Source: CAYJEO01 sp964369355 (lineage in GTDB: Bacteria; Bacillota_I; Bacilli_A; RF39; UBA660). From it: 64,000 bases of DNA. Where the stretch lies: NCBI GenBank assembly GCA_964369355.1, contig CAYJEO010000001.1:1-64000 (forward strand). The letters run 5' to 3'. Position 1 is the stretch's first letter. Each line of letters starts with the position of its first letter. Of this stretch, positions 8,777 through 18,872 are shown one piece after another. Made by a program: the position numbers and the translations under genes. The notes beneath the pieces were generated by a model. The model was not told the DNA's origin and ran no database searches. It saw only the letters and a program-made list of their open reading frames with translations.

Positions 8777-9283
8777 TTAAAAGTTTATATCTAATATTTG
8801 ATCTAATTTATCAATAACATGAAATCCTTTACCATTTAATTTAGTTGAAAATCTAACTCCAATTCCACCAGCTTCAGCCCATTCTCTTAAATTACCACTA
8901 TAATCATCTATTAAAATAGCTTCTTTAGTATTTACCATATTAGTCTTAGAAATTTTTCTTGGAACAGGTATTACTGTTATATCTTTATTAAATTTTCTTA
9001 TAAACTTAACTTTTGATATTATTTCATTTAAACTATTACAGTGTGTTAATATTGAAGCATTGAATTTATTACTTTTCATAATTTTATCAATACATAAAAA
9101 AGCATCATTTAATTCTTTAGTTTCATTTAAAAATTTAGCCCAATCTAAATTGGCATAGAAGCTAGTTATTTCTTCTGCTTTATTGCTATCCTTATAATCT
9201 ATTCCTTTTTTTAACATCATTTCTCTTGAAGATGTTATAGTATCCATTATTACACCATCAAAGTCTATATATAAATTTTTCAT
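8777..9283 (-). CDS. HAD-superfamily hydrolase, 5'(3')-nucleotidase-like
   Basis: A 168-aa small HAD protein. All four HAD motifs can be seen: DFDGVIMD (D7 and D9, nucleophile and acid/base), ILTHCNS (motif II Thr/Ser), a Lys in RKISKTN (motif III), and LIDDYSGN (motif IV acidic pair). Size and the DxDGVxxD start match deoxyribonucleotidase-like or phosphatase-like HADs. A strong AAGGAGG site precedes the ATG. It follows frr on the same strand with a 24-nt gap. The substrate cannot be inferred. Confidence 0.8.
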   Translation of the reverse strand: MKNLYIDFDGVIMDTITSSREMMLKKGIDYKDSNKAEEITSFYANLDWAKFLNETKELNDAFLCIDKIMKSNKFNASILTHCNSLNEIISKVKFIRKFNKDITVIPVPRKISKTNMVNTKEAILIDDYSGNLREWAEAGGIGVRFSTKLNGKGFHVIDKLDQILDINF

Positions 9284-9307
9284 TTTGACCTCCTTAAGAA
9301 AAAAGAA

Positions 9308-9850
9308 TTAAACTGTCATTAATTCTGTTTCTTTTGCTTTTAATTTTTCTTCTACTATTTTATTAAATTTATTAATTAATTGTTGTACATCTTCTTGACT
9401 CGCTTTTTTATCATCTTCTGTTGCTTCTTGCTTTTTAATATCATTGTTAGCGTCTTGTCTTACATTTCTTAATGCAATTTTTGCTTCTTCTGCTATTTTA
9501 GCTGATTGTTTTACATATTCTTTTCTTGTATCTTCTGTTAAAGCTGGAATATTTAAAATAATTAACTCACCATTATTATTTGGAGTTAATCCGATGTTTG
9601 CTTCGAAGATTCCTTTTTCAATTGCTCCTAGTGAAGATCTATCAAAAGGTTTAATTGCTAATTGTCTTGCTTCTGGAACTGAAATTGTTGCTAATTGTTT
9701 TAATGGTGTTAAAGAACCATAGTAATCTACCATTACAGCATCTAATATAGCAGGATTTGCTCTTCCTGCTCTAATGTTTACTAATCTTTTTTCCATTGCT
9801 TCAATTGTTGATTCCATACGCATTTCTGTTTCTAATAAAATTTCATTCAT
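9308..9850 (-). CDS. frr: Ribosome recycling factor
   Basis: RRF splits the post-termination ribosome together with EF-G. The 180-aa protein has the family blocks RAGRANPAILD, YYGSLTPLKQLATI and NIPALTEDTRKEYVKQ, and the long three-helix-bundle arms. I chose the ATG at 9850: the AAAGGA site lies 10 nt upstream, whereas the alternative GTG at 9859 has the site only 1 nt away. Most Bacilli have pyrH-frr; here a divergent ferritin-like gene takes the upstream place, so the usual pyrH link is broken. Confidence 0.96.
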   Translation of the reverse strand: MNEILLETEMRMESTIEAMEKRLVNIRAGRANPAILDAVMVDYYGSLTPLKQLATISVPEARQLAIKPFDRSSLGAIEKGIFEANIGLTPNNNGELIILNIPALTEDTRKEYVKQSAKIAEEAKIALRNVRQDANNDIKKQEATEDDKKASQEDVQQLINKFNKIVEEKLKAKETELMTV

Positions 9851-9904
9851 ATTTTTCACATCCTTTAATAATTATATTATAAACTATAGTTATATGCAAT
9901 AATT

Positions 9905-9933
9905 TTGATAATGTTTTATTAATTTCATATAGT
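9905..9933 (+). promoter_or_regulatory. Candidate sigma-A promoter for the ferritin-like gene
   Basis: TTGATA (9905-9910), 17-nt spacer, TATAGT (9928-9933). The predicted start is at about 9940, right at the ribosome-binding site, so the leader would be very short. Confidence 0.4.
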
Positions 9934-9948
9934 TTATTAGGAGGTTTT

Positions 9949-10428
9949 ATGGAAAAAATACAAGTTGAAGGTAAAAATTTAGAATATGCCTATATTTTAA
10001 TGAATAGTTATACATCTGAGGTAAGTGAATTAAGTGCCACTACTTTATACACATATCAACATATTGTATCAGATGATCCTTATTTTAAGAAAAAAATATT
10101 AGAAATCGCTATTGAGGAAATGCGCCATATTGATTATTTAGGTGAAACAATAAAACTATTAGGGGTCACACCTACTTTTTATACTATTAATGAATTAAAT
10201 AATATTAATTATTGGAATTCAAAAAATATTAATTTTACTACTAATTTAGGAGATATGCTATTAACAAATATTAAAGAAGAAACATTGGCAATTAATAATT
10301 ATAAATCTGCTAAAAAAGCAATTAAAGATAAGTATGTATCACAATTACTTGATTATTTAATTAGTCAAGAAGAAAATCATTTAGAATTTTTTAAATCATA
10401 TTTATTAAAAATAAAAAACCAGTTTTAA
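9949..10428 (+). CDS. Ferritin-like diiron protein
   Basis: A 159-aa all-helical protein. Its four-helix bundle carries Glu24/Glu27, the E57-xx-H60 motif (EEMRH), Glu110/Glu111 and E141-xx-H144 (EENHL), which is the two-ExxH metal-ligand pattern of the ferritin/rubrerythrin/manganese-catalase superfamily. No rubredoxin domain is present. It may store or detoxify iron or act on peroxide; which one cannot be told. A GGAGG site precedes the ATG. It is transcribed alone, diverging from frr, and ends in a shared terminator with dnaJ. Confidence 0.75.
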   Translation: MEKIQVEGKNLEYAYILMNSYTSEVSELSATTLYTYQHIVSDDPYFKKKILEIAIEEMRHIDYLGETIKLLGVTPTFYTINELNNINYWNSKNINFTTNLGDMLLTNIKEETLAINNYKSAKKAIKDKYVSQLLDYLISQEENHLEFFKSYLLKIKNQF

Positions 10429-10438
10429 TACTGGTTTT
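10415..10438. terminator. Bidirectional terminator between ferritin-like gene and dnaJ
   Basis: An 8-bp stem AAAACCAG (10415-10422) pairs with CTGGTTTT (10431-10438), overlapping both gene ends. Confidence 0.75.
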
Positions 10439-11526
10439 TATAAATATTTTTTATAATTTTTAAACTCATTATCTTCTAATTGTGTTTTTGATAATTGTTC
10501 AAATAATTTCTTTTGATCTTTAGATATTTTTTTAGGAGTTACTACTTTTAATATAACATACATATCTCCTACTCTTCCAGTGTTAGGATCTTCTACACCT
10601 TTAGATTTAATACGATGTTTATCTAAAGTTTGACTACCAGCTGGAATAGTTAATTTGATATTTCCATATAAAGTTGGTACTTCTATTTTATTTCCTAAAA
10701 CAGCATCTGTTAAAGTAATTGGTAATTCTAAATAAATATCGTTTTCTTCTCTTTGATATAAAGGATGTTCTCTTACATTAAATTCAATATAAATATCCCC
10801 ATTAGGTCCGCCATTTACTCCAGCTTCACCTTTACCTGCCAATCTTAATCTATTACCAGTATCTACACCTTTTGGTATTTTTACTTCAATATCTGTTGAT
10901 TCTACATTTTTACCTTTACCTCTACATTTAGAGCAAACTTTATCAAATGATTTACCTTTACCATTACAAGTAGGACAAGTAGTTCTTGTCATAAATGTCC
11001 CAAACATGGTTCTTTGTTCTTGTGTAACAGTTCCACTACCATGACAATCTCTACAAGTAGTTTCACCATGACCACCTAAACCACTACATTCACTACAAGT
11101 TTTTGCAATATCTAATTTAATTGTTTTTTTACATCCAAATACAGCTTCATCAAATGTTAAATTCATTCTCATTAAAGAATCATTACCTTTTTTTGCTCTT
11201 GTTGTATTTTGTCTTCCGCCGAATCCAAAACCTGAACCGAATATATCTCCAAATATATCTGAGAAATCAAAATCTCCAAAGTCATATCCTTGCGCTCCTG
11301 AATTAGCAGAAAATGCTTGATGTCCAAATTGGTCATATTGTTTTCTTTTACTTGCATCAGACAAAACTGAGTAAGCTTCCTGGCATTCTTTGAATTTTTC
11401 TTCTGCGTTTTCTTCTTTTGATATATCTGGATGATATTGTTTTGCTAATTTTCTAAATGCCGATTTTATTTCAGCATCACTAGCAGTTTTAGAAACACCT
11501 AGTATTTCATAATAATCTTTTTTCAT
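10438..11526 (-). CDS. dnaJ: Chaperone protein DnaJ
   Basis: Hsp40 co-chaperone of 362 aa that stimulates DnaK ATPase. The J domain (1-70) has the essential HPD (YHPDISKEE). A short Gly/Phe-rich segment (about 75-110) follows, then four zinc-binding CxxCxGxG repeats ([32 protein letters not shown]; about 140-205) and the two substrate-binding beta domains. The start has AAAGGAGAA. It is 9 nt downstream of pepF, so it is apparently cotranscribed with pepF rather than directly with dnaK, which ends in its own hairpin. Confidence 0.97.
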   Translation of the reverse strand: MKKDYYEILGVSKTASDAEIKSAFRKLAKQYHPDISKEENAEEKFKECQEAYSVLSDASKRKQYDQFGHQAFSANSGAQGYDFGDFDFSDIFGDIFGSGFGFGGRQNTTRAKKGNDSLMRMNLTFDEAVFGCKKTIKLDIAKTCSECSGLGGHGETTCRDCHGSGTVTQEQRTMFGTFMTRTTCPTCNGKGKSFDKVCSKCRGKGKNVESTDIEVKIPKGVDTGNRLRLAGKGEAGVNGGPNGDIYIEFNVREHPLYQREENDIYLELPITLTDAVLGNKIEVPTLYGNIKLTIPAGSQTLDKHRIKSKGVEDPNTGRVGDMYVILKVVTPKKISKDQKKLFEQLSKTQLEDNEFKNYKKYL

Positions 11527-11535
11527 ACTTCTCCT

Positions 11536-13329
11536 TTAGTTTAATTGTTTAAATTGCTCGATTAGAGAATCATACATTTTTAAGGCACTTTCTACATAGT
11601 TTTGATTAGTTACATCAATACCTGCATTTTTTAATATATTAATTGGGGTATCAGAACCTCCGGCACTTAAAAATTGTTTATAGTTTTCTATCGCATTCTC
11701 TTTTTTATTTAAGATATTTTCTACTATATATGATGCACAAGAAAGGCCTACTGCATATTTATAAACATAAAAATTATAATATAGATGTGGCATTCTTAAC
11801 CATTCATATTTTATTTCTTCATCTACAAAGACATTATTACCAAAATAAGTTTTATTTAATTCATAAAATTTAGAACTTAATAAATCTGGTGTTAATATTT
11901 CTTTTTTTTCTTTTAATGCATGCATATCTCTTTCAAATTCTGCAAACATTACTTGTCTATAAATAGTATTTCTAAATAATTCCATTAAATTATTTAATAT
12001 GAATTTTTTCTCTAATTTATCGTTTGAATTATTTAATATATAAAAACTTAATAATAATTCATTTACAGTAGACGCTACTTCTGCTACAAATATTTTATAA
12101 CTAGAATATTGTAATGGCTGTTTTTTAGAATAATAAGTATGTAGAGAATGGCCTAATTCGTGTGCTAATGTTGATACATCATCAAATTGATTTTCATAGT
12201 TTAATAATATATAGGGGTTAGTATCATAACATCCTGAAGAGTAAGCTCCTCCTCTTTTACCTTTTGAATTATATATATCTATCCATTTTTCATCAAATGC
12301 TTTTTTTAATATTTCTACATAATCTTCGCCTAATATCGATAATGATTCTAAAACTAATTCTTTTGCTTCTTCGAATGGATACTCTTTATTATAACCTTCT
12401 ACTAAATCAACTGATATATCATATAAATGTAATTCGTCTAATTTTAAAATTTCTTTTTTCATATCAAAATATTTATGATTTATATCTAAATTTTTATTTA
12501 CTGTATCAATTAAATTATTATATACATCAACACTTACCGAATCTGCATATAAAGATGCTTCTAAACTAGAATTATAGTTTTTAATTTTAGCATATGCTGT
12601 TGATATTTCTACTTCTCCAGCATATGTTGATGCAATTGTATTTTTAAAACTAGCATATGTATTTAATAATTTTAAAAAGGCATCTTTTCTTACTCTTCTA
12701 TCTTTTGTTCTTCTATATTTCGAATAATTACTTTCAGTAAGTTCTACTTCATTATCTAATTCATCTTTGATAGTTCCAAAAGTTAAGTCAGTATTTGTTA
12801 GCGCTGCATAAGTATTTGGTGCTACATCGTTTATTAAAGAAAGTTTTGACATTAATTCTTCTTCTATTTCACTTAATGTGTGTTTTTTATATCTATATAT
12901 ATTTTTTAAATTAAATTCAAACTCTTTAAGTTCTGGTTCATCTTTATAAAAACCTTCAATTAACTCATAATCAACACTTAAAAATTCAGGTCCTATATAT
13001 GCTTCTAATTCATCTACCCTAGCAAGTAAATTAGATACTTTACCTGTCATTTTTTTGTAATTATCATTAGTGGTATCTACATCATAATTTAATTGTGCAT
13101 AATAATATAATTTATTTATATTACGTGTTAAAGTACTATCAAATTTTAAATGTTCTAACAAGTCTTTTGCACTTGATACTATCTTTCCTTTATAATCACT
13201 TATTTTTTCTACTTCTTTTTCTACTTCTTTAAAAAAATCATAAAATTCTTCATCATTTTTAAATATAGGAGTTAAATCCCATTTGTATTCACAACTTACT
13301 TCAGATCTAGTCATTTGTTTATTAGCCAT
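11536..13329 (-). CDS. pepF: Oligoendopeptidase F
   Basis: An M3-family zinc metallopeptidase of 597 aa that cleaves short peptides in the cytoplasm. The zinc site HELGHSLH (about 388-395) is intact, with the third Glu ligand region FVAEVASTVNE some 25 residues later. Length and the N-terminal helical domain fit PepF. The gene is inserted between dnaK and dnaJ, which is an uncommon position and might tie peptide turnover to the chaperone regulon. A TAAAGGAG site precedes the ATG. Confidence 0.95.
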   Translation of the reverse strand: MANKQMTRSEVSCEYKWDLTPIFKNDEEFYDFFKEVEKEVEKISDYKGKIVSSAKDLLEHLKFDSTLTRNINKLYYYAQLNYDVDTTNDNYKKMTGKVSNLLARVDELEAYIGPEFLSVDYELIEGFYKDEPELKEFEFNLKNIYRYKKHTLSEIEEELMSKLSLINDVAPNTYAALTNTDLTFGTIKDELDNEVELTESNYSKYRRTKDRRVRKDAFLKLLNTYASFKNTIASTYAGEVEISTAYAKIKNYNSSLEASLYADSVSVDVYNNLIDTVNKNLDINHKYFDMKKEILKLDELHLYDISVDLVEGYNKEYPFEEAKELVLESLSILGEDYVEILKKAFDEKWIDIYNSKGKRGGAYSSGCYDTNPYILLNYENQFDDVSTLAHELGHSLHTYYSKKQPLQYSSYKIFVAEVASTVNELLLSFYILNNSNDKLEKKFILNNLMELFRNTIYRQVMFAEFERDMHALKEKKEILTPDLLSSKFYELNKTYFGNNVFVDEEIKYEWLRMPHLYYNFYVYKYAVGLSCASYIVENILNKKENAIENYKQFLSAGGSDTPINILKNAGIDVTNQNYVESALKMYDSLIEQFKQLN

Positions 13330-13349
13330 TATTTTCTCCTTTAATAATT

Positions 13350-13373
13350 AAAGTTCTAGAAACCTAGAACTTT
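13350..13373 (-). terminator. Hairpin downstream of dnaK
   Basis: A perfect 10-bp stem (13350-13359 with 13364-13373, 4-nt loop) lies between dnaK and pepF. The following T tract on the minus strand is short and broken, so it may only partly terminate or may process the message. Confidence 0.55.
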
Positions 13374-13378
13374 TAATA

Positions 13379-15181
<1,803 letters not shown>

Positions 15182-15190
15182 TTATCTCTC

Positions 15191-15832
15191 CTATTCGCTT
15201 ACCTTAACCATTGCTGGTCTAATTACTTTATCTTTTAACATATATCCTTTTTGCAAGATATCTATTATTTTCCCTGATTCCATACCTTCAATTTTCTCAG
15301 TTAATACTGCTTGATGATAAGTTGGATCAAATTCATCTTCTTTTGAAGATATTTCTTTTACTTCATGTTTTTCTAAAACATTTTTTAAAGATGCATATAT
15401 CATTTTAAATCCTGATAAGAATTTTGATAACTCATCATTTAAATTTTCATCATCTAATAATATTGCTCTTTCAAAATTATCAATTGTCGGTAAAATTTCT
15501 TTGATAATACCTTCTGAAGCATACTTATATATTTTATTTACTTCATCATCTTTTCTTTTTCTATAATTAATCAACTCTGCTTGACTTCTTAAAACTGCAT
15601 CTGTTGCTTCTTTATTTTCTTTTGTTAACTTTTGAATTAACTCAACATATTCATTCGTATCAAATCCGCATTCACAATCATCTCCACATTCACATGTTTC
15701 TTCACAAGTACAGTCGTTTCCGCATTCACATTTATCTTCACAAGTGCAATCGTTTCCACATTCACATGTTTCTTCACAAGTGCAATCGTTTCCACATTCA
15801 CATTTATTTATTTTTTTATCTTTATCTTCCAT
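15191..15832 (-). CDS. grpE: GrpE nucleotide exchange factor with cysteine-rich N-terminal extension
   Basis: The GrpE domain (about 60-213) has the long coiled coil and the C-terminal blocks AILLDDENL, EFDPTYHQAVL and MLKDKVIRPAMVKV. It releases ADP from DnaK. Ahead of it, residues 11-55 are four near-identical 12-residue units of the type CECGNDCTCEET, giving 16 Cys in 45 residues, all in CxC pairs. This looks like a metallothionein-like metal-binding tail and is not a normal part of GrpE, whose N-terminus is usually acidic and disordered. It is in frame and starts with an AGGAGG site, so it is part of the protein. Confidence 0.95.
   Translation of the reverse strand: MEDKDKKINKCECGNDCTCEETCECGNDCTCEDKCECGNDCTCEETCECGDDCECGFDTNEYVELIQKLTKENKEATDAVLRSQAELINYRKRKDDEVNKIYKYASEGIIKEILPTIDNFERAILLDDENLNDELSKFLSGFKMIYASLKNVLEKHEVKEISSKEDEFDPTYHQAVLTEKIEGMESGKIIDILQKGYMLKDKVIRPAMVKVSE
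15665..15802 (-). repeat. Four 36-bp tandem repeats encoding CxC units of GrpE
   Basis: Within grpE the coding DNA repeats every 36 bases about four times (codons 11-56). Copies are close to identical at base level in the first three, with the last diverged (CECGDDCECG). Such a repeat can change copy number by slippage. Confidence 0.85.
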
Positions 15833-15840
15833 ATTTCCTC

Positions 15841-16827
15841 CTATTTTAAATTATCATTTATATAGTTTAAAAGTGATATCGCTCTTTGATATTCCATTCT
15901 TTTTGGACCTATTAAAGCAATTGTTCCTTCTTGACCATTTATATTATATTTTGTTTTTATTATTGTTACATCTTGATCGAATTCATTTTCTGAACCAATA
16001 TATATATTGACTCCATTATCTTCTTCTTTTATATTTTTTACAATTTCTTCATCATCAAATTTTGATACTAAATCTCTTATTCTATCTACATCATTAAATT
16101 CTGGCTGCATTAATATATTTTTAGCACCATTCACTTTTACATTAGATTCATTTGCAAAATCATTAAACGCTGTATAAAAAGCATTATATAAAACTTCATG
16201 TTGCTTTACGTACTTTTCAATTATTGGTTTAATTTCATACTCTAATTTACTATTTACTTCATCAACTGGTGTTCCAATTATTAACTTATTAATTAATTCA
16301 ACTGTTTTTTTGATTTCTTCTACTGATAATATTTCATTAGTAGTAATATTCTTGTGTTCAATATGACCTTTATCAGTAATTATAATCGCTAATAACTGAT
16401 TTTCATTTAATGGAACCGCCTCTACTTTACTAATTTTATTTTCTTTAGATGCGCTTCCTAATATTACTGCAGTATAATTAGTTAGTTCTGATATAATTTC
16501 CATACTCTTTGCAATTGTATCAGATAATTCTAGCGAATTATTTCGAAATATAGTTTGTAATTTCAACATATCATCACCAGTTATTTCTTGTGGTTTCATA
16601 ATATAGTCTACATAATATCTATACCCTTTTTCACTTGGTATTCTACCAGATGATGTGTGAGTTTTTTCAAGTAATTGAATATCTTCTAAAAAACTCATTT
16701 CGCTACGTATCGTAGCACTTGAACAATTAAGTTGCTCACATAATGCTTTTGAACTTACAGGTCTTGCTGTTTTTATATAATCCTCGATTATTAATTTTAA
16801 TAAACTACTTTGTCTTTCATTTAGCAT
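15841..16827 (-). CDS. hrcA: Heat-inducible transcription repressor HrcA
   Basis: A 328-aa repressor that binds CIRCE operators. The N-terminal winged helix has LLKLIIEDYIKTARPVSSK and CSSATIRSEM, then LLEKTHTSSGRIPSEKGYRYYVDY, all diagnostic for HrcA. Its activity is normally tuned by GroE chaperonin. It heads the operon hrcA-grpE-dnaK and represses itself through two CIRCE elements upstream. The start has AGAGGTGA. Confidence 0.97.
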   Translation of the reverse strand: MLNERQSSLLKLIIEDYIKTARPVSSKALCEQLNCSSATIRSEMSFLEDIQLLEKTHTSSGRIPSEKGYRYYVDYIMKPQEITGDDMLKLQTIFRNNSLELSDTIAKSMEIISELTNYTAVILGSASKENKISKVEAVPLNENQLLAIIITDKGHIEHKNITTNEILSVEEIKKTVELINKLIIGTPVDEVNSKLEYEIKPIIEKYVKQHEVLYNAFYTAFNDFANESNVKVNGAKNILMQPEFNDVDRIRDLVSKFDDEEIVKNIKEEDNGVNIYIGSENEFDQDVTIIKTKYNINGQEGTIALIGPKRMEYQRAISLLNYINDNLK

Positions 16828-16852
16828 ACGTTCACCTCTTTTAATTTATTCG

Positions 16853-16879
16853 TTGGCACTATTATTGTATGAGTGCTAA
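16853..16879. promoter_or_regulatory. CIRCE operator, downstream copy
   Basis: TTGGCACTA, 9-nt spacer, GAGTGCTAA. It matches the HrcA operator TTAGCACTC-N9-GAGTGCTAA with two mismatches in the left arm and sits at the expected transcription start and leader of hrcA. Confidence 0.9.
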
Positions 16880-16883
16880 TACA

Positions 16884-16912
16884 ATTATATACCTACAAAT
16901 TAGCAATGTCAA
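16884..16912 (-). promoter_or_regulatory. Consensus sigma-A promoter of the hrcA operon
   Basis: On the minus strand TTGACA (16907-16912), exactly 17 nt, TATAAT (16884-16889). Both boxes are perfect. The promoter lies between and overlaps the two CIRCE elements. Confidence 0.9.
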
Positions 16913-16926
16913 TACTTGAGTGCCAA
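16900..16926. promoter_or_regulatory. CIRCE-like operator, upstream copy
   Basis: TTAGCAATG, 9-nt spacer, GAGTGCCAA. The right arm is near-consensus, the left weaker. It overlaps the -35 box of the hrcA promoter, so HrcA bound here would block polymerase. Confidence 0.7.
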
Positions 16927-16991
16927 AATTTTTTTTTTCTTTTAAGTTACTTTATGGTATAATTATATACAGACTAAGAGAAGGAGGATTT

Positions 16992-17510
16992 ATGGGTTTA
17001 TATATTATAATATTTTTATCAAAAGCTTTAGAGTATTCATTATCTACTCTAAGAATAATTTTTGTAACTAATGGAAGAAAATTTATTGGTGCTACATTAC
17101 AAGGTGTTGTATCATTTTTATTCATTGCAGTAACTGGTGTTGTTGTAGTTGATGTTGCTGATGATCCATTAAAAATTGTTTTCTATGCATTAGGATCTTT
17201 ATTTGGTTCTTGGCTTGGAAGTTATTTAGAAGAAAAAATAGCTATGGGAAGCAATATGTTAATGTCTGTAGTTGATATTTCACTAGGCTCTACTATTGCT
17301 AATGCTATTAGAGAAAAAGGATTTGCCGTTACCGTTTTAGAAGGTAAAGGTAAAGAAAAAGACAGAAATGTTTTGATTATTATGGTTTCTAGAAAGAAAA
17401 GACAATCAATTGTTAATATCATAAAAGAATTTGATAATAACGCTATGATTATTTCTGAGTCAGCAACTACTATTAATGGTGGTTACATGAATTATAATAA
17501 AAATGCGTAA
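16992..17510 (+). CDS. UPF0316 family membrane protein (DUF5698/DUF2179), copy 1
   Basis: A 172-aa protein with an N-terminal membrane part (about 1-70, three hydrophobic segments; STLRIIFVTNGRK between the first two) and a C-terminal soluble DUF2179-type domain (GFAVTVLEGKGKEKDRNVLIIMV). I chose the ATG at 16992, 6 nt after AAGGAGG, over the upstream in-frame start. DUF2179 domains are suspected ligand-binding or regulatory domains of unknown function. A close paralogue follows 100 bp downstream. It diverges from hrcA, so the CIRCE region might also influence it. Confidence 0.85.
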   Translation: MGLYIIIFLSKALEYSLSTLRIIFVTNGRKFIGATLQGVVSFLFIAVTGVVVVDVADDPLKIVFYALGSLFGSWLGSYLEEKIAMGSNMLMSVVDISLGSTIANAIREKGFAVTVLEGKGKEKDRNVLIIMVSRKKRQSIVNIIKEFDNNAMIISESATTINGGYMNYNKNA

Positions 17511-17538
17511 AAGGCTTAAAATTTAAGTCTTTTTTTAA
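17511..17538 (+). terminator. Terminator after UPF0316 copy 1
   Basis: A stem of about 8-9 bp (17512-17520 with 17522-17530, apical bases forming the loop) is followed by seven T. Confidence 0.65.
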
Positions 17539-17611
17539 TATATGATAAAAAACATTTTAAAATTGACGTTTATTTAGTATAATTATATTTATAATAATAT
17601 TGGAGGTACTT

Positions 17612-18127
17612 ATGATATATTTTATAATTTTTATTTCTAAAGTAATTGAAAATGCATTAGCAACTTTAAGACTTATATTTGTAGCTAATGGTAGAAAAAT
17701 AATTGGTGCTATACTACAATTTATAATTGCATTAGTATGGATTAGTGTGACTGGTGTAGTTGTCACTGACATTGCAGAAGATCCACTAAGAATAGTGTTT
17801 TTTGCAATAGGTTCTTTAGTTGGTTCTTATGTAGGGTCGTATATGGAAGAAAAAATGGCTATGGGAAGTAATATGCTTATGAGTATTGTAGATATCTCTT
17901 TAGGTTCTATAATTGCTGATGCTATTAGAGATAAAGGTTATGCGGTAACCCTTTTAGAAGGTAGTGGCAAAGAAAAAAATAGAAACGTTTTAATTATTAT
18001 GGTTTCTAGAAAAAAACGACATTTTGTTGTAAATATAATTAAACATTTTGATAATAATGCTATGATTATTTCTGAATCGGCAACTACTATTAATGGTGGT
18101 TATATGAATTATGATAAAAAAGCATAA
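17612..18127 (+). CDS. UPF0316 family membrane protein (DUF5698/DUF2179), copy 2
   Basis: A 171-aa tandem paralogue of the preceding gene, alike from end to end (LRLIFVANGRK, EEKMAMGSNMLMS, LLEGSGKEKNRNVLIIMVSRKKR, FDNNAMIISESATTINGGYMNY). I chose the ATG at 17612, 6 nt after TGGAGG; the upstream TTG has no site. It has its own terminator. The two copies are separately terminated, so they may be expressed differently. The pair may form a heteromer, but that is inference. Function unknown. Confidence 0.85.
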   Translation: MIYFIIFISKVIENALATLRLIFVANGRKIIGAILQFIIALVWISVTGVVVTDIAEDPLRIVFFAIGSLVGSYVGSYMEEKMAMGSNMLMSIVDISLGSIIADAIRDKGYAVTLLEGSGKEKNRNVLIIMVSRKKRHFVVNIIKHFDNNAMIISESATTINGGYMNYDKKA

Positions 18128-18130
18128 GAA

Positions 18131-18163
18131 AAAGACTTAATAAATTTAAGTCTTTTTTATTTA
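18131..18163. terminator. Bidirectional terminator between UPF0316 copy 2 and tmk
   Basis: A 10-bp stem AAAGACTTAA (18131-18140) with TTAAGTCTTT (18146-18155), flanked by A and T runs on both sides, between convergent genes. Confidence 0.8.
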
Positions 18164-18171
18164 AAAAAGAA

Positions 18172-18861
18172 CTATAAAGTTCTTTGATTAATTATTGATT
18201 TAACATGTTCATATAATTCTTCATTTATATGACCTATACTTCTTATTTCATCATTTTCAACACATTTAATTGTTTTGAAATCATATCTATCTGCTATTTC
18301 AATATATGATGCTTCTGCATTTTGTAGATGTTTTTCATCTGCTTCATGTTGATCTGGGGCTTCTGTTCTATTTTGTTTTAAAATTAAAGCTTGTTTATAA
18401 GGCATATGTAAAAATATTTTAATATCAGCATGTGGTAATTCTAATAAGGAAAATTCTAACATATCTAATTTATCATATATTTTTAATCTCTTTTCTCTAT
18501 CTAATTCTTTACCACCTTGATGCGCCATATTAGAATATACATATCTATCTAAAATAACATTACATCCATTTTCGAGTAAAAAATTTATCTTAGGAATATT
18601 ATATCTTCTATCAGCTGAATAATATAAAGATGCTACTAGCGGTTCTACGTTAGCAGCCCCTTCTGGAAACCAAGGTGCAGAAATATGTTCTTTCCCTAAA
18701 TATGGACCACCTATAATTTTACCTGTTGGTGAATTATAATTTGGAAATGAATATTTTTCACATTTAATTCCATCTTGTTTAAATTTTTCTAATAATAAAT
18801 TAGTTTGGGTTTCTTTCCCACTACAATCTGTTCCTTCTACTACTATTAACTTACCCTTCAT
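18172..18861 (-). CDS. tmk: Thymidylate kinase family protein
   Basis: A 229-aa P-loop nucleotide kinase that should convert dTMP to dTDP. The P-loop is VVEGTDCSGKETQ (8-20), with Lys16 kept and Glu17 in place of the usual Ser/Thr. DRYVYSNMAHQGGK (the DRY/H motif) and the QNRTEAPDQHEAD lid region follow. The 229-aa length and long insertion after the P-loop match the longer Firmicute dTMP kinase type. It is 11 nt after thyX, which makes its substrate dTMP, supporting the assignment. An AGAGGTG site precedes the ATG. Confidence 0.88.
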   Translation of the reverse strand: MKGKLIVVEGTDCSGKETQTNLLLEKFKQDGIKCEKYSFPNYNSPTGKIIGGPYLGKEHISAPWFPEGAANVEPLVASLYYSADRRYNIPKINFLLENGCNVILDRYVYSNMAHQGGKELDREKRLKIYDKLDMLEFSLLELPHADIKIFLHMPYKQALILKQNRTEAPDQHEADEKHLQNAEASYIEIADRYDFKTIKCVENDEIRSIGHINEELYEHVKSIINQRTL

Positions 18862-18872
18862 AAAAACACCTC

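Noticed and set aside
15665..15802. Possible CRISPR-like array because of regular 36-bp spacing
   Set aside because: The units are directly adjacent with no unique spacers and are in frame in grpE. They encode a protein repeat.
15604..16010. His/Phe-rich frames opposite the grpE cysteine repeat
   Set aside because: They are reverse readings of the same 36-bp repeat, without start signals. The GrpE frame is conserved and has a strong ribosome-binding site.
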